64,000 nt of DNA. Source: Dietzia sp. JS16-p6b. Its GTDB lineage: Bacteria; Actinomycetota; Actinomycetes; Mycobacteriales; Mycobacteriaceae. The position numbers were made by a program, and so were the translations under genes. Location of the stretch: the NCBI RefSeq assembly GCF_003052165.1, contig NZ_CP024869.1, positions 2,452,001 through 2,516,000 of the forward strand, read 5' to 3'. Each line of letters starts with the position of its first letter. Positions within the stretch are counted from its first letter, which is position 1. This document shows, in pieces, positions 1 to 13,467 of this stretch. The notes beneath the pieces were generated by a model. The model saw only the letters and a program-made list of their open reading frames with translations, was not told the origin of the DNA and made no database searches.

Positions 1-1643
<1,643 letters not shown>

Positions 1644-1644
<1 letters not shown>

Positions 1645-2627
1645 TACTGCTCCGGTGTCTGTTGCGGGTTGTCTATGACGTGGGCCCCGGCGACGGGGCC
1701 GCGGGTGAGTCGGACCTCGCGCGCGACACCGGTCTCGCTCACCTCGGTGGCCACCGCGATCGCCTGGTCGCGGTCGGCGCAGAAGAACAGGCAGGTGGGG
1801 CCGGAGCCGGAGACCATGCCGTGCAACGCTCCCGCCTCGGCTCCGGCCCGCAGGGTCCTGCGCAGCGCCGGCATCAGCGAGAGCGCGGCGGGCTCGAGAT
1901 CGTTGGCGAGCACCCCGGCCACCCGCGCGGGGTCGTCGCCCGCGAGCGCCTCGACCAGTGCGTCGACGCCCCCTGCCCGGGGCAGCTCACGGCCGATTCC
2001 CCCGTCAGCGCGCAGCCGGTCGAGTTCGGCGAAGACCACCGGGGTCGACAGGCCGCCGTCGGCGAGGGCCACGACCACGTGCTGTTCGGCTCGCGCGTGC
2101 AGCAGCGGCGCGAGTTTCTCACCCCGGCCGGTGCCCAGCGCCGTGCCGCCGCGGAGGCAGAACGGGACGTCGCTGCCCAGGCGAGCGGCCAGCGCCTCGA
2201 GGGCCGCCCGCCCCAGTCCCAGTCCCAGCAGTCGGTCGGTCGCCACCAGGGCTGCCGCGGCGTCCGCGCTCCCGCCGGCCATACCGCCGGCCACCGGAAC
2301 GCCCTTGACGATCCGGATCGACAGCCGCGCGTCCGTACCGGCCTCGCTCCGGAGGAGGTCGACCGCCCGGGCGGCGAGGTTGCTCCGGTCCGTGGGCACC
2401 TGGTCCGCACCGGGCCCGGAGACGACCACCTCGCCGTCGCCGGCGTCATCACCGTCGACCCGAGCGACCGTCACCCGTTCCCACAGGTCCACGGCACGGT
2501 ACACGGTGAGCAGGTCGTGGAATCCGTCCGCTCGCAGGTCACCGACCCCCAGGTGGAGGTTGATCTTGGCGGGGGCGACGGCCGTCACGGCGCGCGCGCC
2601 GGCGGAGGTGGAGACGTCACGAGGCAC
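1644..2627 (-). CDS. ispE: 4-diphosphocytidyl-2-C-methyl-D-erythritol kinase
   Basis: This GHMP-superfamily kinase phosphorylates CDP-methylerythritol with ATP in the non-mevalonate isoprenoid pathway. The conserved PAKINL is at residues 19-24. The glycine-rich GHMP motif PVAGGMAGGSADA is at about residues 111-123. Length (327 residues) is normal for the family. The start is GTG at 2627; no better start lies nearby. It follows ksgA by about 10 bases and overlaps the ABC-F start, so ksgA-ispE-ABC-F read as one operon. The ksgA-ispE order is the same as in M. tuberculosis. Confidence 0.95.
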
Positions 2628-2637
2628 GCCGACCAGC

Positions 2638-4733
<2,096 letters not shown>

Positions 4734-4755
4734 TCAGATCTCTCCTCGCATAGCC

Positions 4756-4781
4756 CGTGGGCGCCCGAACGGACGCCCACG
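4756..4781 (-). other. Hairpin in rpfB 5' leader
   Basis: CGTGGGCG and CGCCCACG form a perfect 8-bp inverted repeat around a 10-base loop that can add CCG/CGG pairs. It starts only a few bases after the predicted rpfB transcription start and ends about 25 bases before the GTG. It could stabilise the mRNA or attenuate transcription; no U-tract follows. Confidence 0.5.
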
Positions 4782-4793
4782 TTTCATCACGGT

Positions 4794-4822
4794 AGCGTAA
4801 CGAGTCGGGGCCGCAGGGGCAA
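4794..4822 (-). promoter_or_regulatory. Predicted rpfB promoter
   Basis: On the minus strand TTGCCC (4822-4817) and TACGCT (4799-4794) are separated by exactly 17 bases, matching the housekeeping sigma factor pattern. The expected start is near 4787, giving a leader of about 57 bases that contains the hairpin at 4756-4781. Confidence 0.5.
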
Positions 4823-4936
4823 CGTGATGCGCCTGACATGCGACGACGACGAGGTGGGCAGATCACGTTTCGTTACATTCGCCCCTCGACACACTTGAAC
4901 CACACGGGCCACAGCGCCGGAGGAGCGGGCGGGGGA

Positions 4937-5803
4937 TCACACGGTCAGCCCGAAGACCTCGCGCGCGGTGTCGGCGACCTCGGCGACGAACTCCTCCGGA
5001 GTCTGACCACGCACCTCCGCCACCACCCGCGCGGTGTACCCGACCAGCCCGGGTTCGTTGCGGGCCCCCCGGAACGGCTCCGGCGCCATGTAGGGGGCGT
5101 CGGTCTCCACGAGCAGCTGACCCGCGGGTGCCAGTCGGGCCGCCTCCCGCAGGTGCTCGTTGGCCTTGAAGGTCACGTTGCCGGTGAACGACAGCACGTA
5201 GCCGCGGTCCAGCGCCTCCCGGGCCACCTCGATCGGCGAGGAGAAGCAGTGCAGCATGACGTGCGGGATACCTGATCCGGGCCCGGCGACCTCGCCCAGG
5301 ACGCGCATCAGGTCGTCGTCGGCCTCGCGGTTGTGGATCATCAGACACTTGCCCACCTCCGCGGCGAGACCCGCGTGCCAGCGCAGTGACTCCTCCTGCT
5401 CCGCCGGGTCCGCGCAGCCCTCCATCGTGCCCACCCAGTAGTGGTCCAGGCCGCTCTCCCCCACGGCCACCACCCGCGGATGTGACGCCAGCTCGCGCAG
5501 CCGCGCGCGCACTGCGGGGCCGCGGTCCGGGTCGGTGAGTTCCCGCGCGCGCGTCGGGTGCACCGCGACGGCGGCGTAGACCCGCTCGTCGGCCTCGGCG
5601 GCGGCCACCACGGCCTCGGACTCCGCCAGGTCGTCGCCCACGGTCACCATCGCCGCCACCCCCGCCAGGGCCGCCCGATCCGCCGCGCCACGCACCTCGT
5701 CCGCCGTGCGATGACCGCAGGAGTACAGGTGCGTGTGGGCGTCGACCAGTCCCGGCAGCGGCTCGGGGAGGGCGGGCGTCGGACGGGGCTTGCGCTTACC
5801 CAT
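4937..5803 (-). CDS. tatD: TatD family metal-dependent deoxyribonuclease
   Basis: This is an amidohydrolase-fold 3'-5' exonuclease of the TatD/YcfH family. Metal ligands can be read off: His23 and His25 in VDAHTHL, glutamate in GESGLDHYW, histidines in MIHNREAD and MLHCFSS, and the aspartate in VETDAPYMAP. The 288-residue length is standard. It begins 9 bases after metG and is transcribed with it; metG-tatD-rpfB-ksgA-ispE matches the mycobacterial order. A 206-base gap with its own promoter separates it from rpfB. Confidence 0.93.
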   Translation of the reverse strand: MGKRKPRPTPALPEPLPGLVDAHTHLYSCGHRTADEVRGAADRAALAGVAAMVTVGDDLAESEAVVAAAEADERVYAAVAVHPTRARELTDPDRGPAVRARLRELASHPRVVAVGESGLDHYWVGTMEGCADPAEQEESLRWHAGLAAEVGKCLMIHNREADDDLMRVLGEVAGPGSGIPHVMLHCFSSPIEVAREALDRGYVLSFTGNVTFKANEHLREAARLAPAGQLLVETDAPYMAPEPFRGARNEPGLVGYTARVVAEVRGQTPEEFVAEVADTAREVFGLTV

Positions 5804-5812
5804 GGGTCCCGG

Positions 5813-7651
5813 TCACTCCGCCTGCTGGATCGGCGCCCAGTCGGGCCCGGTCTCGGCGAGATCCGGGTCGACCTTGGCGAACAGGGGGCTGGGCTTGGCC
5901 AGCGGGGTCCCGGGGGTCAGCTCGGTACGCGCCCACCGGGCCTGCTCGGAGGCGTAGTCACCCATGATGACGGGATAGCTGCGACCGGCCTCGGGCAGCC
6001 CCGCACCGACCAGGTCCACCGGCATGTCGTCGGTCACCTCGTGGACCTGCGGCGCCGCGGCCCACACCCCCTGCCCGCCGATCGCGCCGTGGATCTGCTG
6101 CGCGGCGGACGGCAGATAGGGGGTGAGCAGGGTGTTGGCGTCGGAGACCACCTGCAGGGCGGTGTGCAGGACGGTGCCCAGGCGCTCGCGCTGGTCGGGG
6201 TCCTTGGCGAGCTTCCACGGTTCGGTGGCGGCGATGTACCGGTTGGCGGCGCCGACGATCCGCATGGCCTCGGTGGCACCGGCCTTGAAGCGGGAACGCT
6301 CGAGATGGCCGCCGACCGTGGCGAAGGCGGCCTCCGCGTCGCGCAGCAGTTCGGCGTCCAGATCGGTCAGGGTCGCGGGCCGGGGGATCTCGCCGAAGTT
6401 CTTGTGCGCCATCGACACCGTGCGGTTGACCAGGTTGCCCCAGCCGCCCACCAGCTCGGCGTTGGTACGTCGGACGAACTCGTCCCACGTGAAGTCGGTG
6501 TCCTGGTTCTCCGGGCCGGCCACCGAGATGAAGTACCTCAGCGAATCGGGGCCGAACTCCGCCAGGAAGTCGCGGACGTAGATCACCACCCCGCGCGAGG
6601 AGGAGAACTTGGACCCGGACATGGTGAGGAACTCGGACGAGACCACCTCGGTGGGCAGATTCAGCGCGCCGAGCGCCCCCGGCCGTCCGCCGTGCGCGCC
6701 CCGGCCGTCGTAGCCGATGAGCTCGGCCGGCCAGATCTGCGAGTGGAAGGTGATGTTGTCCTTGCCCATGAAATAGTGGGACACGGCCTCGGGGTCGGTC
6801 CACCACCGCCGCCACGCCTCGGGCTCGCCGGAGCGCCAGGCCCACTCGATGGAGGCGGAGAGGTACCCCACGACGGCGTCGAACCACACGTAGAGCTTCT
6901 TGTCGCCGCGGTCCTGCCACCCCTCGACCGGGATCGGGATACCCCAGTCGATGTCGCGGCTCATCGCCCGCGGACGAAGGTCCTCGAGGAGGTTGAGCGA
7001 GAACTTCAGGACGTTGGGTCGCCAGTCCTTCCGCCCGGAGAGCCAGTCCCCCAGCGAGTCCGCGAGCGCGGGCAGGTCGAGAAACCAGTGCTCGGTCTCG
7101 ATGAACGTCGGGGTCTCCCCGTTGATCTTGGAGACCGGGTTCGTCAGGTCCGCCGGGTCGAGCTGGTTGCCGCAGTTGTCGCACTGGTCACCGCGGGCAC
7201 CGTCGTAGCCGCAGATCGGGCAGGTGCCCTCGATGTACCGGTCCGGCAGCGTGCGGCCCGTGGACGGGCTCACGGCCCCGGTGGTGGTCTTGGCCACCAT
7301 GTACCCGTTGCTGTGCAGACCGCGGAAGAGTTCCTGGACCACCGCGTAGTGGTTCCGGGTGGTGGTCCGGGTGAACAGGTCGTAGCTCAGCCCCAGGCCC
7401 GCCAGGTCGTCGACGATGACCCGGTTGTACCGGTCGGCGAGTGACTGGACCGACACGCCCTCCTTCTCGGCCTGCACCAGAAGCGGGGTGCCGTGCTCGT
7501 CGGTGCCCGAGACCATCAGGACGTCGTTGCCCGCCATCCGCTGGTACCTGGAGAAGACGTCCGACGGCACCCCGAAACCCGAGACGTGACCGATGTGCCG
7601 GGGGCCGTTCGCGTACGGCCATGCGACCGCGGTCAGGACTGTCTTCGCCAT
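5813..7651 (-). CDS. metG: Methionyl-tRNA synthetase
   Basis: It charges tRNA(Met) in the cytoplasm. The class I signature HIGH is at residues 19-22, and the second signature appears as KFSSSR (KMSKS-like). A zinc knuckle CPIC...CDNC lies in the connective peptide. The catalytic domain is followed by the anticodon-binding helical bundle; there is no C-terminal tRNA-binding extension. The start was set at ATG 7651 (MAKTVLTAV), which matches the family N-terminus; upstream in-frame codons are not conserved. TAGTCT sits 7 bases before this ATG, so the mRNA is likely leaderless. Confidence 0.96.
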   Translation of the reverse strand: MAKTVLTAVAWPYANGPRHIGHVSGFGVPSDVFSRYQRMAGNDVLMVSGTDEHGTPLLVQAEKEGVSVQSLADRYNRVIVDDLAGLGLSYDLFTRTTTRNHYAVVQELFRGLHSNGYMVAKTTTGAVSPSTGRTLPDRYIEGTCPICGYDGARGDQCDNCGNQLDPADLTNPVSKINGETPTFIETEHWFLDLPALADSLGDWLSGRKDWRPNVLKFSLNLLEDLRPRAMSRDIDWGIPIPVEGWQDRGDKKLYVWFDAVVGYLSASIEWAWRSGEPEAWRRWWTDPEAVSHYFMGKDNITFHSQIWPAELIGYDGRGAHGGRPGALGALNLPTEVVSSEFLTMSGSKFSSSRGVVIYVRDFLAEFGPDSLRYFISVAGPENQDTDFTWDEFVRRTNAELVGGWGNLVNRTVSMAHKNFGEIPRPATLTDLDAELLRDAEAAFATVGGHLERSRFKAGATEAMRIVGAANRYIAATEPWKLAKDPDQRERLGTVLHTALQVVSDANTLLTPYLPSAAQQIHGAIGGQGVWAAAPQVHEVTDDMPVDLVGAGLPEAGRSYPVIMGDYASEQARWARTELTPGTPLAKPSPLFAKVDPDLAETGPDWAPIQQAE

Positions 7652-7658
7652 GGGTCCC

Positions 7659-7664
7659 AGACTA
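7659..7664 (-). promoter_or_regulatory. -10 hexamer of metG, leaderless start
   Basis: TAGTCT on the minus strand ends 7 bases before the metG ATG. There is no room for a ribosome binding site, so transcription should begin at or next to the start codon. Confidence 0.45.
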
Positions 7665-7710
7665 GTGGTCGCGTCCGCGGGGTCCGTGCCGGGCGTACAC
7701 CCGGCCCGCC

Positions 7711-9267
7711 TCATGCGTTCTCGGCCGCCGGATCGCTCGAGAGCGACTTGTGGATCGACACGCACAGGGCGATCAGCACCAGCACGAACGGCGACGCCGC
7801 GATGATGGTCATGTTCTGCAGACTCGACAGCGCGTTCCCGCCTCCGTCACCGGCCACCAGCATGATGATCGCGACCGCGGCCGTGAACGAGCCCATGAGC
7901 ATGACGATCCACCGCGAGGGCTCCTCGATCCCGTACTGGGCCATCCCGCCCATGACGATCGACGCCGAGTCGGCCGAGGTGATGAAGAAGACGGCGATGA
8001 GCGCCATCGCCACCACCATCAGCACCGGCGCGAGGGGGAGCTCGCGGAGCAGGTTGAACAGCTGCGGTTCGAGAGAACCGTCCCCGAAGACGCTTCGTCC
8101 GGCCTCTTCGAGGTAGAGGGCGAAGCCACCGAAGATGGAGAACCAGATCACCGACAGGGTGCTGGGGACCAGGACCACGCCGATGATGAACTCGCGGACC
8201 GTGCGGCCGCGGCTGATCCGGGCGAGGAACATGCCGACGAAGGGCGACCAGGAGATCCACCACGCCCAGTAGAAGACGGTCCACGAGGACAGCCACCCGG
8301 CGGCTTCACCGTTCTCACTCACCGCGGTGCGGGAGGCCATCTCGAAGAAGTCGGAGAAGTAGGTGCCGATCGTGGTGGGGATGAGGTCGAGCATGAAGAA
8401 CAGGGCCCCCGAGAAGATGGCCACGAACAGGGCGAGCGAGACGGCCAGCACCAGGTTGATGTTGGACAGGATCCGGATGCCGTTGCCGATCCCGGAGGCG
8501 GCCGAGGCGAGGAACACCAGTCCCAGCACTACGATGACACCCACCACGAGGGCGATCCCGCCGCCGTCGACCGCGCCGGTCTCGTTGAGCCCGGCCCGGA
8601 TCTGCAGCGCGCCCAGCCCCAGCGAGGCCGCGGTGCCGAAGATGGTGGCCACGACGGTCGCCACGTCGAGCACCTTGCCGATCCACCCGCTGGCCCGCTT
8701 CTGACCGATGAGCGGGACGAACGCCTGGGAGACCAGATGCCCGCGCTTGAAGCGGTACGCGGCCAGGCCGAGCGCGAGGCCGACGACGGCGTACATCGCC
8801 CACGGGTGCAGGGTCCAGTGGAAGGCCGTGGTGGCCATGGCCACGTCGTACTGCTGCTCCTGCCCGGGGGGCGGGGTCTGGTAGTGCGTGAGCGGCTCGG
8901 AGACGCCGTAGAACATCAGGCCGATGCCCATACCGGCGGCGAACATCATCGCGATCCAGGACTTGGTGGAGAACTCCGGCTTCTCGTTGTCGCCACCCAG
9001 ACGGATCCCGCCGAAGCGGGAGAACGCGAGGTAGATCGTGTAGGCCACGACGGTGGTGGAGACGAGGATGAACAACCAGCCCACGGTCTCGACCACCAGC
9101 GAGAACGCATTACCCGCGGCGTTCTCGAACGACGCCGTGTAGAACGCACCCCAGACCACCACGATGAGGGCGATCACGGTGGTCGGGATGATCACGGCGA
9201 GGTCGGCTCGGGGCTTACCGACCGGAGTCGAGGCGGGGTCACTCTTCTGTTGGCTGGAACTGGACAT
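7711..9267 (-). CDS. BCCT family betaine/choline/carnitine transporter
   Basis: This sodium- or proton-coupled carrier takes up quaternary ammonium osmolytes. About 12 membrane segments are visible. The family hallmark [24 protein letters not shown] region lies around residues 330-350, with the substrate-binding tryptophans in it. Length is 518 residues; the C-terminal tail is short, unlike the long regulatory tail of C. glutamicum BetP. It starts at ATG 9267 and is divergent from the pabB-type gene. It ends 60 bases upstream of metG on the same strand but appears to be an independent unit. Substrate cannot be told from the sequence. Confidence 0.9.
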   Translation of the reverse strand: MSSSSQQKSDPASTPVGKPRADLAVIIPTTVIALIVVVWGAFYTASFENAAGNAFSLVVETVGWLFILVSTTVVAYTIYLAFSRFGGIRLGGDNEKPEFSTKSWIAMMFAAGMGIGLMFYGVSEPLTHYQTPPPGQEQQYDVAMATTAFHWTLHPWAMYAVVGLALGLAAYRFKRGHLVSQAFVPLIGQKRASGWIGKVLDVATVVATIFGTAASLGLGALQIRAGLNETGAVDGGGIALVVGVIVVLGLVFLASAASGIGNGIRILSNINLVLAVSLALFVAIFSGALFFMLDLIPTTIGTYFSDFFEMASRTAVSENGEAAGWLSSWTVFYWAWWISWSPFVGMFLARISRGRTVREFIIGVVLVPSTLSVIWFSIFGGFALYLEEAGRSVFGDGSLEPQLFNLLRELPLAPVLMVVAMALIAVFFITSADSASIVMGGMAQYGIEEPSRWIVMLMGSFTAAVAIIMLVAGDGGGNALSSLQNMTIIAASPFVLVLIALCVSIHKSLSSDPAAENA

Positions 9268-9348
9268 TCATGAAACCTTGTCAACAACTTCCGCATAGTG
9301 CAAGGTAATGACTTCTTCACCTGCACAGTCGCGTGTAAGCATGAACGG

Positions 9349-10530
9349 GTGCCCGACCGTCTGATAACCGTCCCGGACCTGCTCCGCGCGCTGCACGGGC
9401 GGTCGCGGTCACTGGGTCTGGCGCCCCCCGCCGCCTTCCTCGGCGACTGGCACGACCACCGTGCCGTGGTGGTGCCGTCGGTGCACCTCGAGCCCGTCGC
9501 GCACCCCGCCGCCTTCGAGGAGAGCGACCAGCTCGTCGTCGTCTACCGCTCCTTCCCCGACGCCGTGCCGGGCGCCGCCCCGCCGCTCCCGGCCGCGGTG
9601 CGCGGCGAGGCCTCCGGATGGCTCTGTCTCGACGGCGACGGCCGGTGGTCGAGTCACGGCGACGCCCCCGACCCCGTTCACGTGGTGCGCGACCACGGCG
9701 CCGACCGACGCGACGACGCCCGGACCGACCGCCTCCCCCGCTGGTCCGCCCCGGACCGCGCGGCTCACCGCTCTGCTGTGGTCGAGTGCCTCGAGGCGAT
9801 CCGGGCGGGCGAGGTCTACCAGGCCTGCCTGAGCACCCGACTGGACGGGCATCTCCGCGCGGACCCGCTCGAGACCTTCCTCGAGATCTCCGGCCACTCG
9901 CCCGCCTCACGATCGGCGTATCTCGAGGGCCCCTGGGGCGCCGTCCTGGGGTTCTCGCCCGAGGTGTACCTGGTTCGCCGTGGTGACCAGGTGCACTCCA
10001 GCCCCATCAAGGGCACGCTGGCGGCCGACCTCGACCCGGAGTTGTTGCTGGGGTCGGCGAAAGACGTCGCCGAGAACATCATGATCGTCGACCTGGTCCG
10101 CAACGACCTCGGGCGCGTGGCCGACGTCGGGTCGGTGACCGTGACCGACCTGCTCGCCGTACGGCCGGCACCCGGGGTGCACCACCTGGTCTCCACCGTC
10201 ACCGCCCACACGACCGCGGACCACCCGGCACTGGTGGAGGCCACGTTCCCTCCCGCATCGGTCACCGGGACCCCCAAGGCGCGGGCTCGGGAACTGATCG
10301 CCGGGTGGGAGCCGCGGTCCAGGGGCCTGCACTGCGGGGCGTACGGCTTCGCCCTGGGCCCGGACCTCGAGCTCGCGGTGGCCATCCGGACCCTCGAGGT
10401 CTCCCCCGACGGGCGCGTGGAGCTGGGCGTGGGCGGGGGCATCACCATCGATTCCGACCCCGACGCCGAATGGGAGGAATGCGTGCACAAGGCCGCGTTC
10501 ACCTGGGGCGGCGGTCCGCCGCCCTGGTGA
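9349..10530 (+). CDS. pabB: Chorismate-binding synthase component I, PabB-like
   Basis: It belongs to the anthranilate/aminodeoxychorismate/isochorismate synthase family. Conserved blocks of the chorismate-binding domain are SSPIKGTL, VDLVRNDLGRV, VTGTPKARA and the final GGGITIDSD. Length is about 393 residues. The short GPW..GFSPE block and the absence of a TrpG partner nearby fit an aminodeoxychorismate synthase (folate) better than TrpE, but this is inferred. The start is GTG 9349 (PDRLITV); no good ribosome binding site precedes it. It is divergent from the BCCT gene and convergent with rsmI. Confidence 0.8.
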   Translation: MPDRLITVPDLLRALHGRSRSLGLAPPAAFLGDWHDHRAVVVPSVHLEPVAHPAAFEESDQLVVVYRSFPDAVPGAAPPLPAAVRGEASGWLCLDGDGRWSSHGDAPDPVHVVRDHGADRRDDARTDRLPRWSAPDRAAHRSAVVECLEAIRAGEVYQACLSTRLDGHLRADPLETFLEISGHSPASRSAYLEGPWGAVLGFSPEVYLVRRGDQVHSSPIKGTLAADLDPELLLGSAKDVAENIMIVDLVRNDLGRVADVGSVTVTDLLAVRPAPGVHHLVSTVTAHTTADHPALVEATFPPASVTGTPKARARELIAGWEPRSRGLHCGAYGFALGPDLELAVAIRTLEVSPDGRVELGVGGGITIDSDPDAEWEECVHKAAFTWGGGPPPW

Positions 10531-10561
10531 CCGGCGTGGGCCGCGAGGCGTCGCGGGGTCG

Positions 10562-11401
10562 TCAACCCCGCGCGTCGACGACCGCCTGGTAGAGCTCACG
10601 TCTGGTCAGCGACGACCCCTCCGCGACCGTCGCGCACGCGTCCTTGAGCCGTTCACCCGCCTCGACCCGCTCTTCGACGATCTCCACCAGGTCCTCGGTC
10701 GTGGCGGCGGAACCGGGCGCGTCCGCCCCCTCGATCACCACCACGATCTCCCCGCGCACCCCGTCAGCGGTCCGGTCGGCCAGGTCGCCGAGCGTGCCCC
10801 GCAGGACCTCCTCGTAGGTCTTGGTGAGCTCGCGACACACCGCGGCCCGCCGACCCGGACCCAGTGCCTCCGCGGCCTCGGCGAGCGTCTCGGCGAGCCG
10901 GTGCGGTGACTCGAAGAACACGCACGTGCGCTCCTCGGCGGCCAGGCGGGCCAACCAGGTCCGCCGGCGACCCGCCCGACGCGGGGGGAAGCCGTCGAAG
11001 CAGAATCTGTCCACGGGCAGACCGCTGAGGACCAGCGCGGTCGTCACGGCCGACGGGCCGGGCAGACAGGTCACGGGGAGGTCCGCGTCGATACACGCGG
11101 TGACCAGCGAATAACCCGGGTCGGATACCGCGGGCATCCCCGCATCGGTGACCACGGCCACCACGTCTCCCGCCCGGACGCGGTCGATCAACTGGGGGAC
11201 GCGACCCGCCTCATTGTGCTCGTAGAAGCTCATGACCCGCCCCCGGATGGTCACACCGAGCGCGGTGGCGAGCCCCCGCAGGCGCCGGGTGTCCTCGGCC
11301 GCCACCACGTCCGCGGAGGCGAGCAGGTCCCGCAGTCGCGCCGAGGCGTCGCCCGGGTTCCCGATAGGGGTGGCGGCCAACACGACACGTCCGGACGTCA
11401 T
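10562..11401 (-). CDS. rsmI: 16S rRNA (cytidine-2'-O)-methyltransferase RsmI
   Basis: This tetrapyrrole-methylase-fold enzyme methylates the ribose of C1402 in 16S rRNA. The N-terminus VLAATPIGNPGDAS, the block VAAEDTRR, TDAGMPAVSDPG and the ESPHR motif are diagnostic. The length of 279 residues is typical. It is divergent from the mannosyltransferase gene, as in M. tuberculosis. TAGTCT lies 7 bases before the ATG. Confidence 0.95.
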   Translation of the reverse strand: MTSGRVVLAATPIGNPGDASARLRDLLASADVVAAEDTRRLRGLATALGVTIRGRVMSFYEHNEAGRVPQLIDRVRAGDVVAVVTDAGMPAVSDPGYSLVTACIDADLPVTCLPGPSAVTTALVLSGLPVDRFCFDGFPPRRAGRRRTWLARLAAEERTCVFFESPHRLAETLAEAAEALGPGRRAAVCRELTKTYEEVLRGTLGDLADRTADGVRGEIVVVIEGADAPGSAATTEDLVEIVEERVEAGERLKDACATVAEGSSLTRRELYQAVVDARG

Positions 11402-11408
11402 GCGCTCC

Positions 11409-11414
11409 AGACTA
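11409..11414 (-). promoter_or_regulatory. -10 hexamer of rsmI, leaderless start
   Basis: TAGTCT on the minus strand, 7 bases upstream of ATG 11401. The spacing leaves no 5' UTR. Confidence 0.45.
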
Positions 11415-11475
11415 TCCCCGGTCCGCGCCGACCCACTCGCCCTGCCCGTCTCCCCGACATCCGAAAGGCCCCCAT

Positions 11476-11481
11476 TATGCT
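11476..11481 (+). promoter_or_regulatory. -10 hexamer of pmt, leaderless start
   Basis: TATGCT ends 6 bases before the GTG at 11488, so the predicted first transcribed base is the G of the start codon. This promoter and that of rsmI lie back to back in an 86-base gap. Confidence 0.55.
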
Positions 11482-11487
11482 CGCCGT

Positions 11488-12999
11488 GTGACCCCGACCC
11501 CAGGCGTGCGATCCCCGGGCCGCCCGCTCCCGGTTCCGGACACCGGCCCGGTCGACACCCCCCGCGACTGGATGGCCACCGGCCTCATCCTGGTCCTGGC
11601 CTTCCTCTCCCGCTTCTGGGGTCTCACCTCCGCCACGGACGAGGGCACCCCGGTCTTCGACGAGAAGCACTACGCGCCACAGTCGTTCAGCATCGCGCAG
11701 TTGGGGATCGAGGAGAACCCCGCTTACGGCCTGGTGGTCCACCCGCCCGTCGCCAAGCAGATCGAGTCGCTCGGTGGTCTGCTCTTCGGCTACACGCCCC
11801 TGGGCTGGCGGTTCACCGCCGCGATCTGCGGCGTGCTGGTGGTGCTGATGGTCATGCGGATCACCAGGCGGCTGACCCGTTCCACTCAGCTGGGCCTGAT
11901 CGCGGGCCTGTTGCTGTGTCTCGACGGGGTCACCTTCGTGACCTCGCGCATCGGCATGCTGGACATCTACCAGGTCCTGTTCGTCACCGCCGCCGCCGGC
12001 GCCTTGCTGGTGGACCGCGACCAGATGCGCGGCCGCATGCACCGGGCCGCTCTCGCCGGCCGGCTCCACCTGTCGGACTTCGGACCGCGCCTGGGCTTCC
12101 GCTGGTGGCGGTTCACCGCCGGCGTCATGCTGGGGTTGGCCCTGGGGGTCAAGTGGTCCGGTCTGTACTTCATCGCGTTCTTCGGACTCATGACCGTGGC
12201 GTGGGACTGGGCCCTGCGCAGCCGCTACGGTGTCCGGCGGCCACTGGCGGGCGCCCTCCTGCGGGACTCCGTGCCCGCCTTTTTCTCGCTCGTCATCTGG
12301 CCCGTCCTGATCCAGATGTTCACCTGGCTTCCGTGGTTCGCGAGTGAGAACTCCGTCTACCGGCACGTCGTGGGCACCAAGGTGGAGGACAACTGGCTGC
12401 CCGACTCCCCGCAGTCGTGGCTCTATTACCAGTCCTCCGTGCTGAACTTCCACTCCTCGCTCACCACCTCGGCGGGCAATCGGCACCCGTGGGAGTCCAA
12501 GCCGTGGACCTGGCCGATGAGCCTGCGGCCGATGCTCTACTACGTGGAGCAGGGCGAGGACGTCACCGGCTGCGGCCAGGATTCCTGCGTCCGCGCGATC
12601 ATGCTCCTGGGCACGCCCGCGATCTGGTGGCTCGCGATCCCCGTCCTCGGGTGGGCGTTCTGGCGGGCGGTGATCTGCCGCGACGGCCGGTATGCGTTCC
12701 CGCTCGTCGGCTACATGGCCGGCTACCTGCCGTGGTTCCTCCAGATCGACCGCCAGATGTACTTCTTCTACGCCGCGGTGATGGTGCCGTTCTTCGTCAT
12801 GATGGTGGCGCTGGTGCTGGGCGAGATCGCCGGTAGATCCGATGACTCCCCCCGTCGGCGGACCATCGGCCTGGCGATCGTGTGCCTCTACCTCGCGCTG
12901 GTGGTGGCCAACTTCATCTACATGCTGCCCATCCTGTCCGGGATGCCCATCACCCCCACGGAATGGAGCCAACAGCTCTGGTTGCCGTCCTGGCGCTGA
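11488..12999 (+). CDS. pmt: Protein O-mannosyltransferase (PMT family, GT39)
   Basis: This integral membrane enzyme moves mannose from polyprenyl-phosphomannose to serine/threonine of secreted proteins. It has about ten membrane segments. The catalytic acidic motif FDEKHY lies in the first extracytoplasmic loop (about residues 55-60). A long extracytoplasmic region near residues 290-380 and the C-terminal half fit the bacterial PMT C-terminal domain. Length is 503 residues, near the mycobacterial Rv1002c. The rsmI neighbour is the same as in mycobacteria. The GTG start at 11488 fits the -10 spacing. Confidence 0.92.
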   Translation: MTPTPGVRSPGRPLPVPDTGPVDTPRDWMATGLILVLAFLSRFWGLTSATDEGTPVFDEKHYAPQSFSIAQLGIEENPAYGLVVHPPVAKQIESLGGLLFGYTPLGWRFTAAICGVLVVLMVMRITRRLTRSTQLGLIAGLLLCLDGVTFVTSRIGMLDIYQVLFVTAAAGALLVDRDQMRGRMHRAALAGRLHLSDFGPRLGFRWWRFTAGVMLGLALGVKWSGLYFIAFFGLMTVAWDWALRSRYGVRRPLAGALLRDSVPAFFSLVIWPVLIQMFTWLPWFASENSVYRHVVGTKVEDNWLPDSPQSWLYYQSSVLNFHSSLTTSAGNRHPWESKPWTWPMSLRPMLYYVEQGEDVTGCGQDSCVRAIMLLGTPAIWWLAIPVLGWAFWRAVICRDGRYAFPLVGYMAGYLPWFLQIDRQMYFFYAAVMVPFFVMMVALVLGEIAGRSDDSPRRRTIGLAIVCLYLALVVANFIYMLPILSGMPITPTEWSQQLWLPSWR

Positions 13000-13025
13000 G
13001 CCGATCTCCACCCATGCCGGTCCCC

Positions 13026-13063
13026 GCCGACGCCGGACGCGCATCCGGCAGGACGCCGTCGGC
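13026..13063. terminator. Hairpin between convergent pmt and doxX-like genes
   Basis: Nested inverted repeats GCCGA/TCGGC and CCGGA/TCCGG fill the 64-base convergent gap. It could act as a bidirectional terminator; no U-tract is present, as is common in GC-rich actinobacteria. Confidence 0.4.
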
Positions 13064-13462
13064 TCACCCGCCCAGCACCCTGTCGATGCTGAACCTGCCC
13101 GCGCCGACCGCGGCGATGAGCAGCACCCCCACCCCCAGCGCCACCACGAGCTCCCACCCGTTCTGGGTCACGAAGGGACCGTTGGTGGCGTGGACGAAGT
13201 ACAGGGCCCCCGCCATGTCCACCGCCAGCAGGATCCCGGCCAGTGGGGTGAGGATGCCCGCGATGAGCGCGATCCCGGCGATCAGCTCGACCCCGGCGAC
13301 GACCGCCGCGGTGACCTCCGGTTGCGGGATCCCGTACCCGGCGAACTGCTCGCCCACGCGGCCCAGTCCCAGGGTGAAGAACTTCTGCCACCCGTGGGCC
13401 ACGAACACCGCCCCGAGCCCGATCCGGGCCAGCAATATCGCGGCGTCGTTGAGGGTCTCCAT
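13064..13462 (-). CDS. DoxX family membrane protein
   Basis: This 132-residue protein has four membrane segments and starts METLNDAAILLARIGLG. It matches the DoxX/DoxD family; actinobacterial members include a partner of superoxide dismutase and a thiol oxidoreductase in mycobacteria (family knowledge). HGWQKFF after the first segment and GxxxLIAG in the third are typical. The ATG at 13462 lies 5 bases after the stop of the SDR gene, so the two are cotranscribed. Its exact role is not known. Confidence 0.85.
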   Translation of the reverse strand: METLNDAAILLARIGLGAVFVAHGWQKFFTLGLGRVGEQFAGYGIPQPEVTAAVVAGVELIAGIALIAGILTPLAGILLAVDMAGALYFVHATNGPFVTQNGWELVVALGVGVLLIAAVGAGRFSIDRVLGG

Positions 13463-13467
13463 CCCCC

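Noticed and set aside
9268-9348. Defined promoters for the BCCT and pabB genes
   Set aside because: Several weak hexamers exist (TTGCAC, TATGCG, TAAGCA), but none has both boxes at correct spacing.
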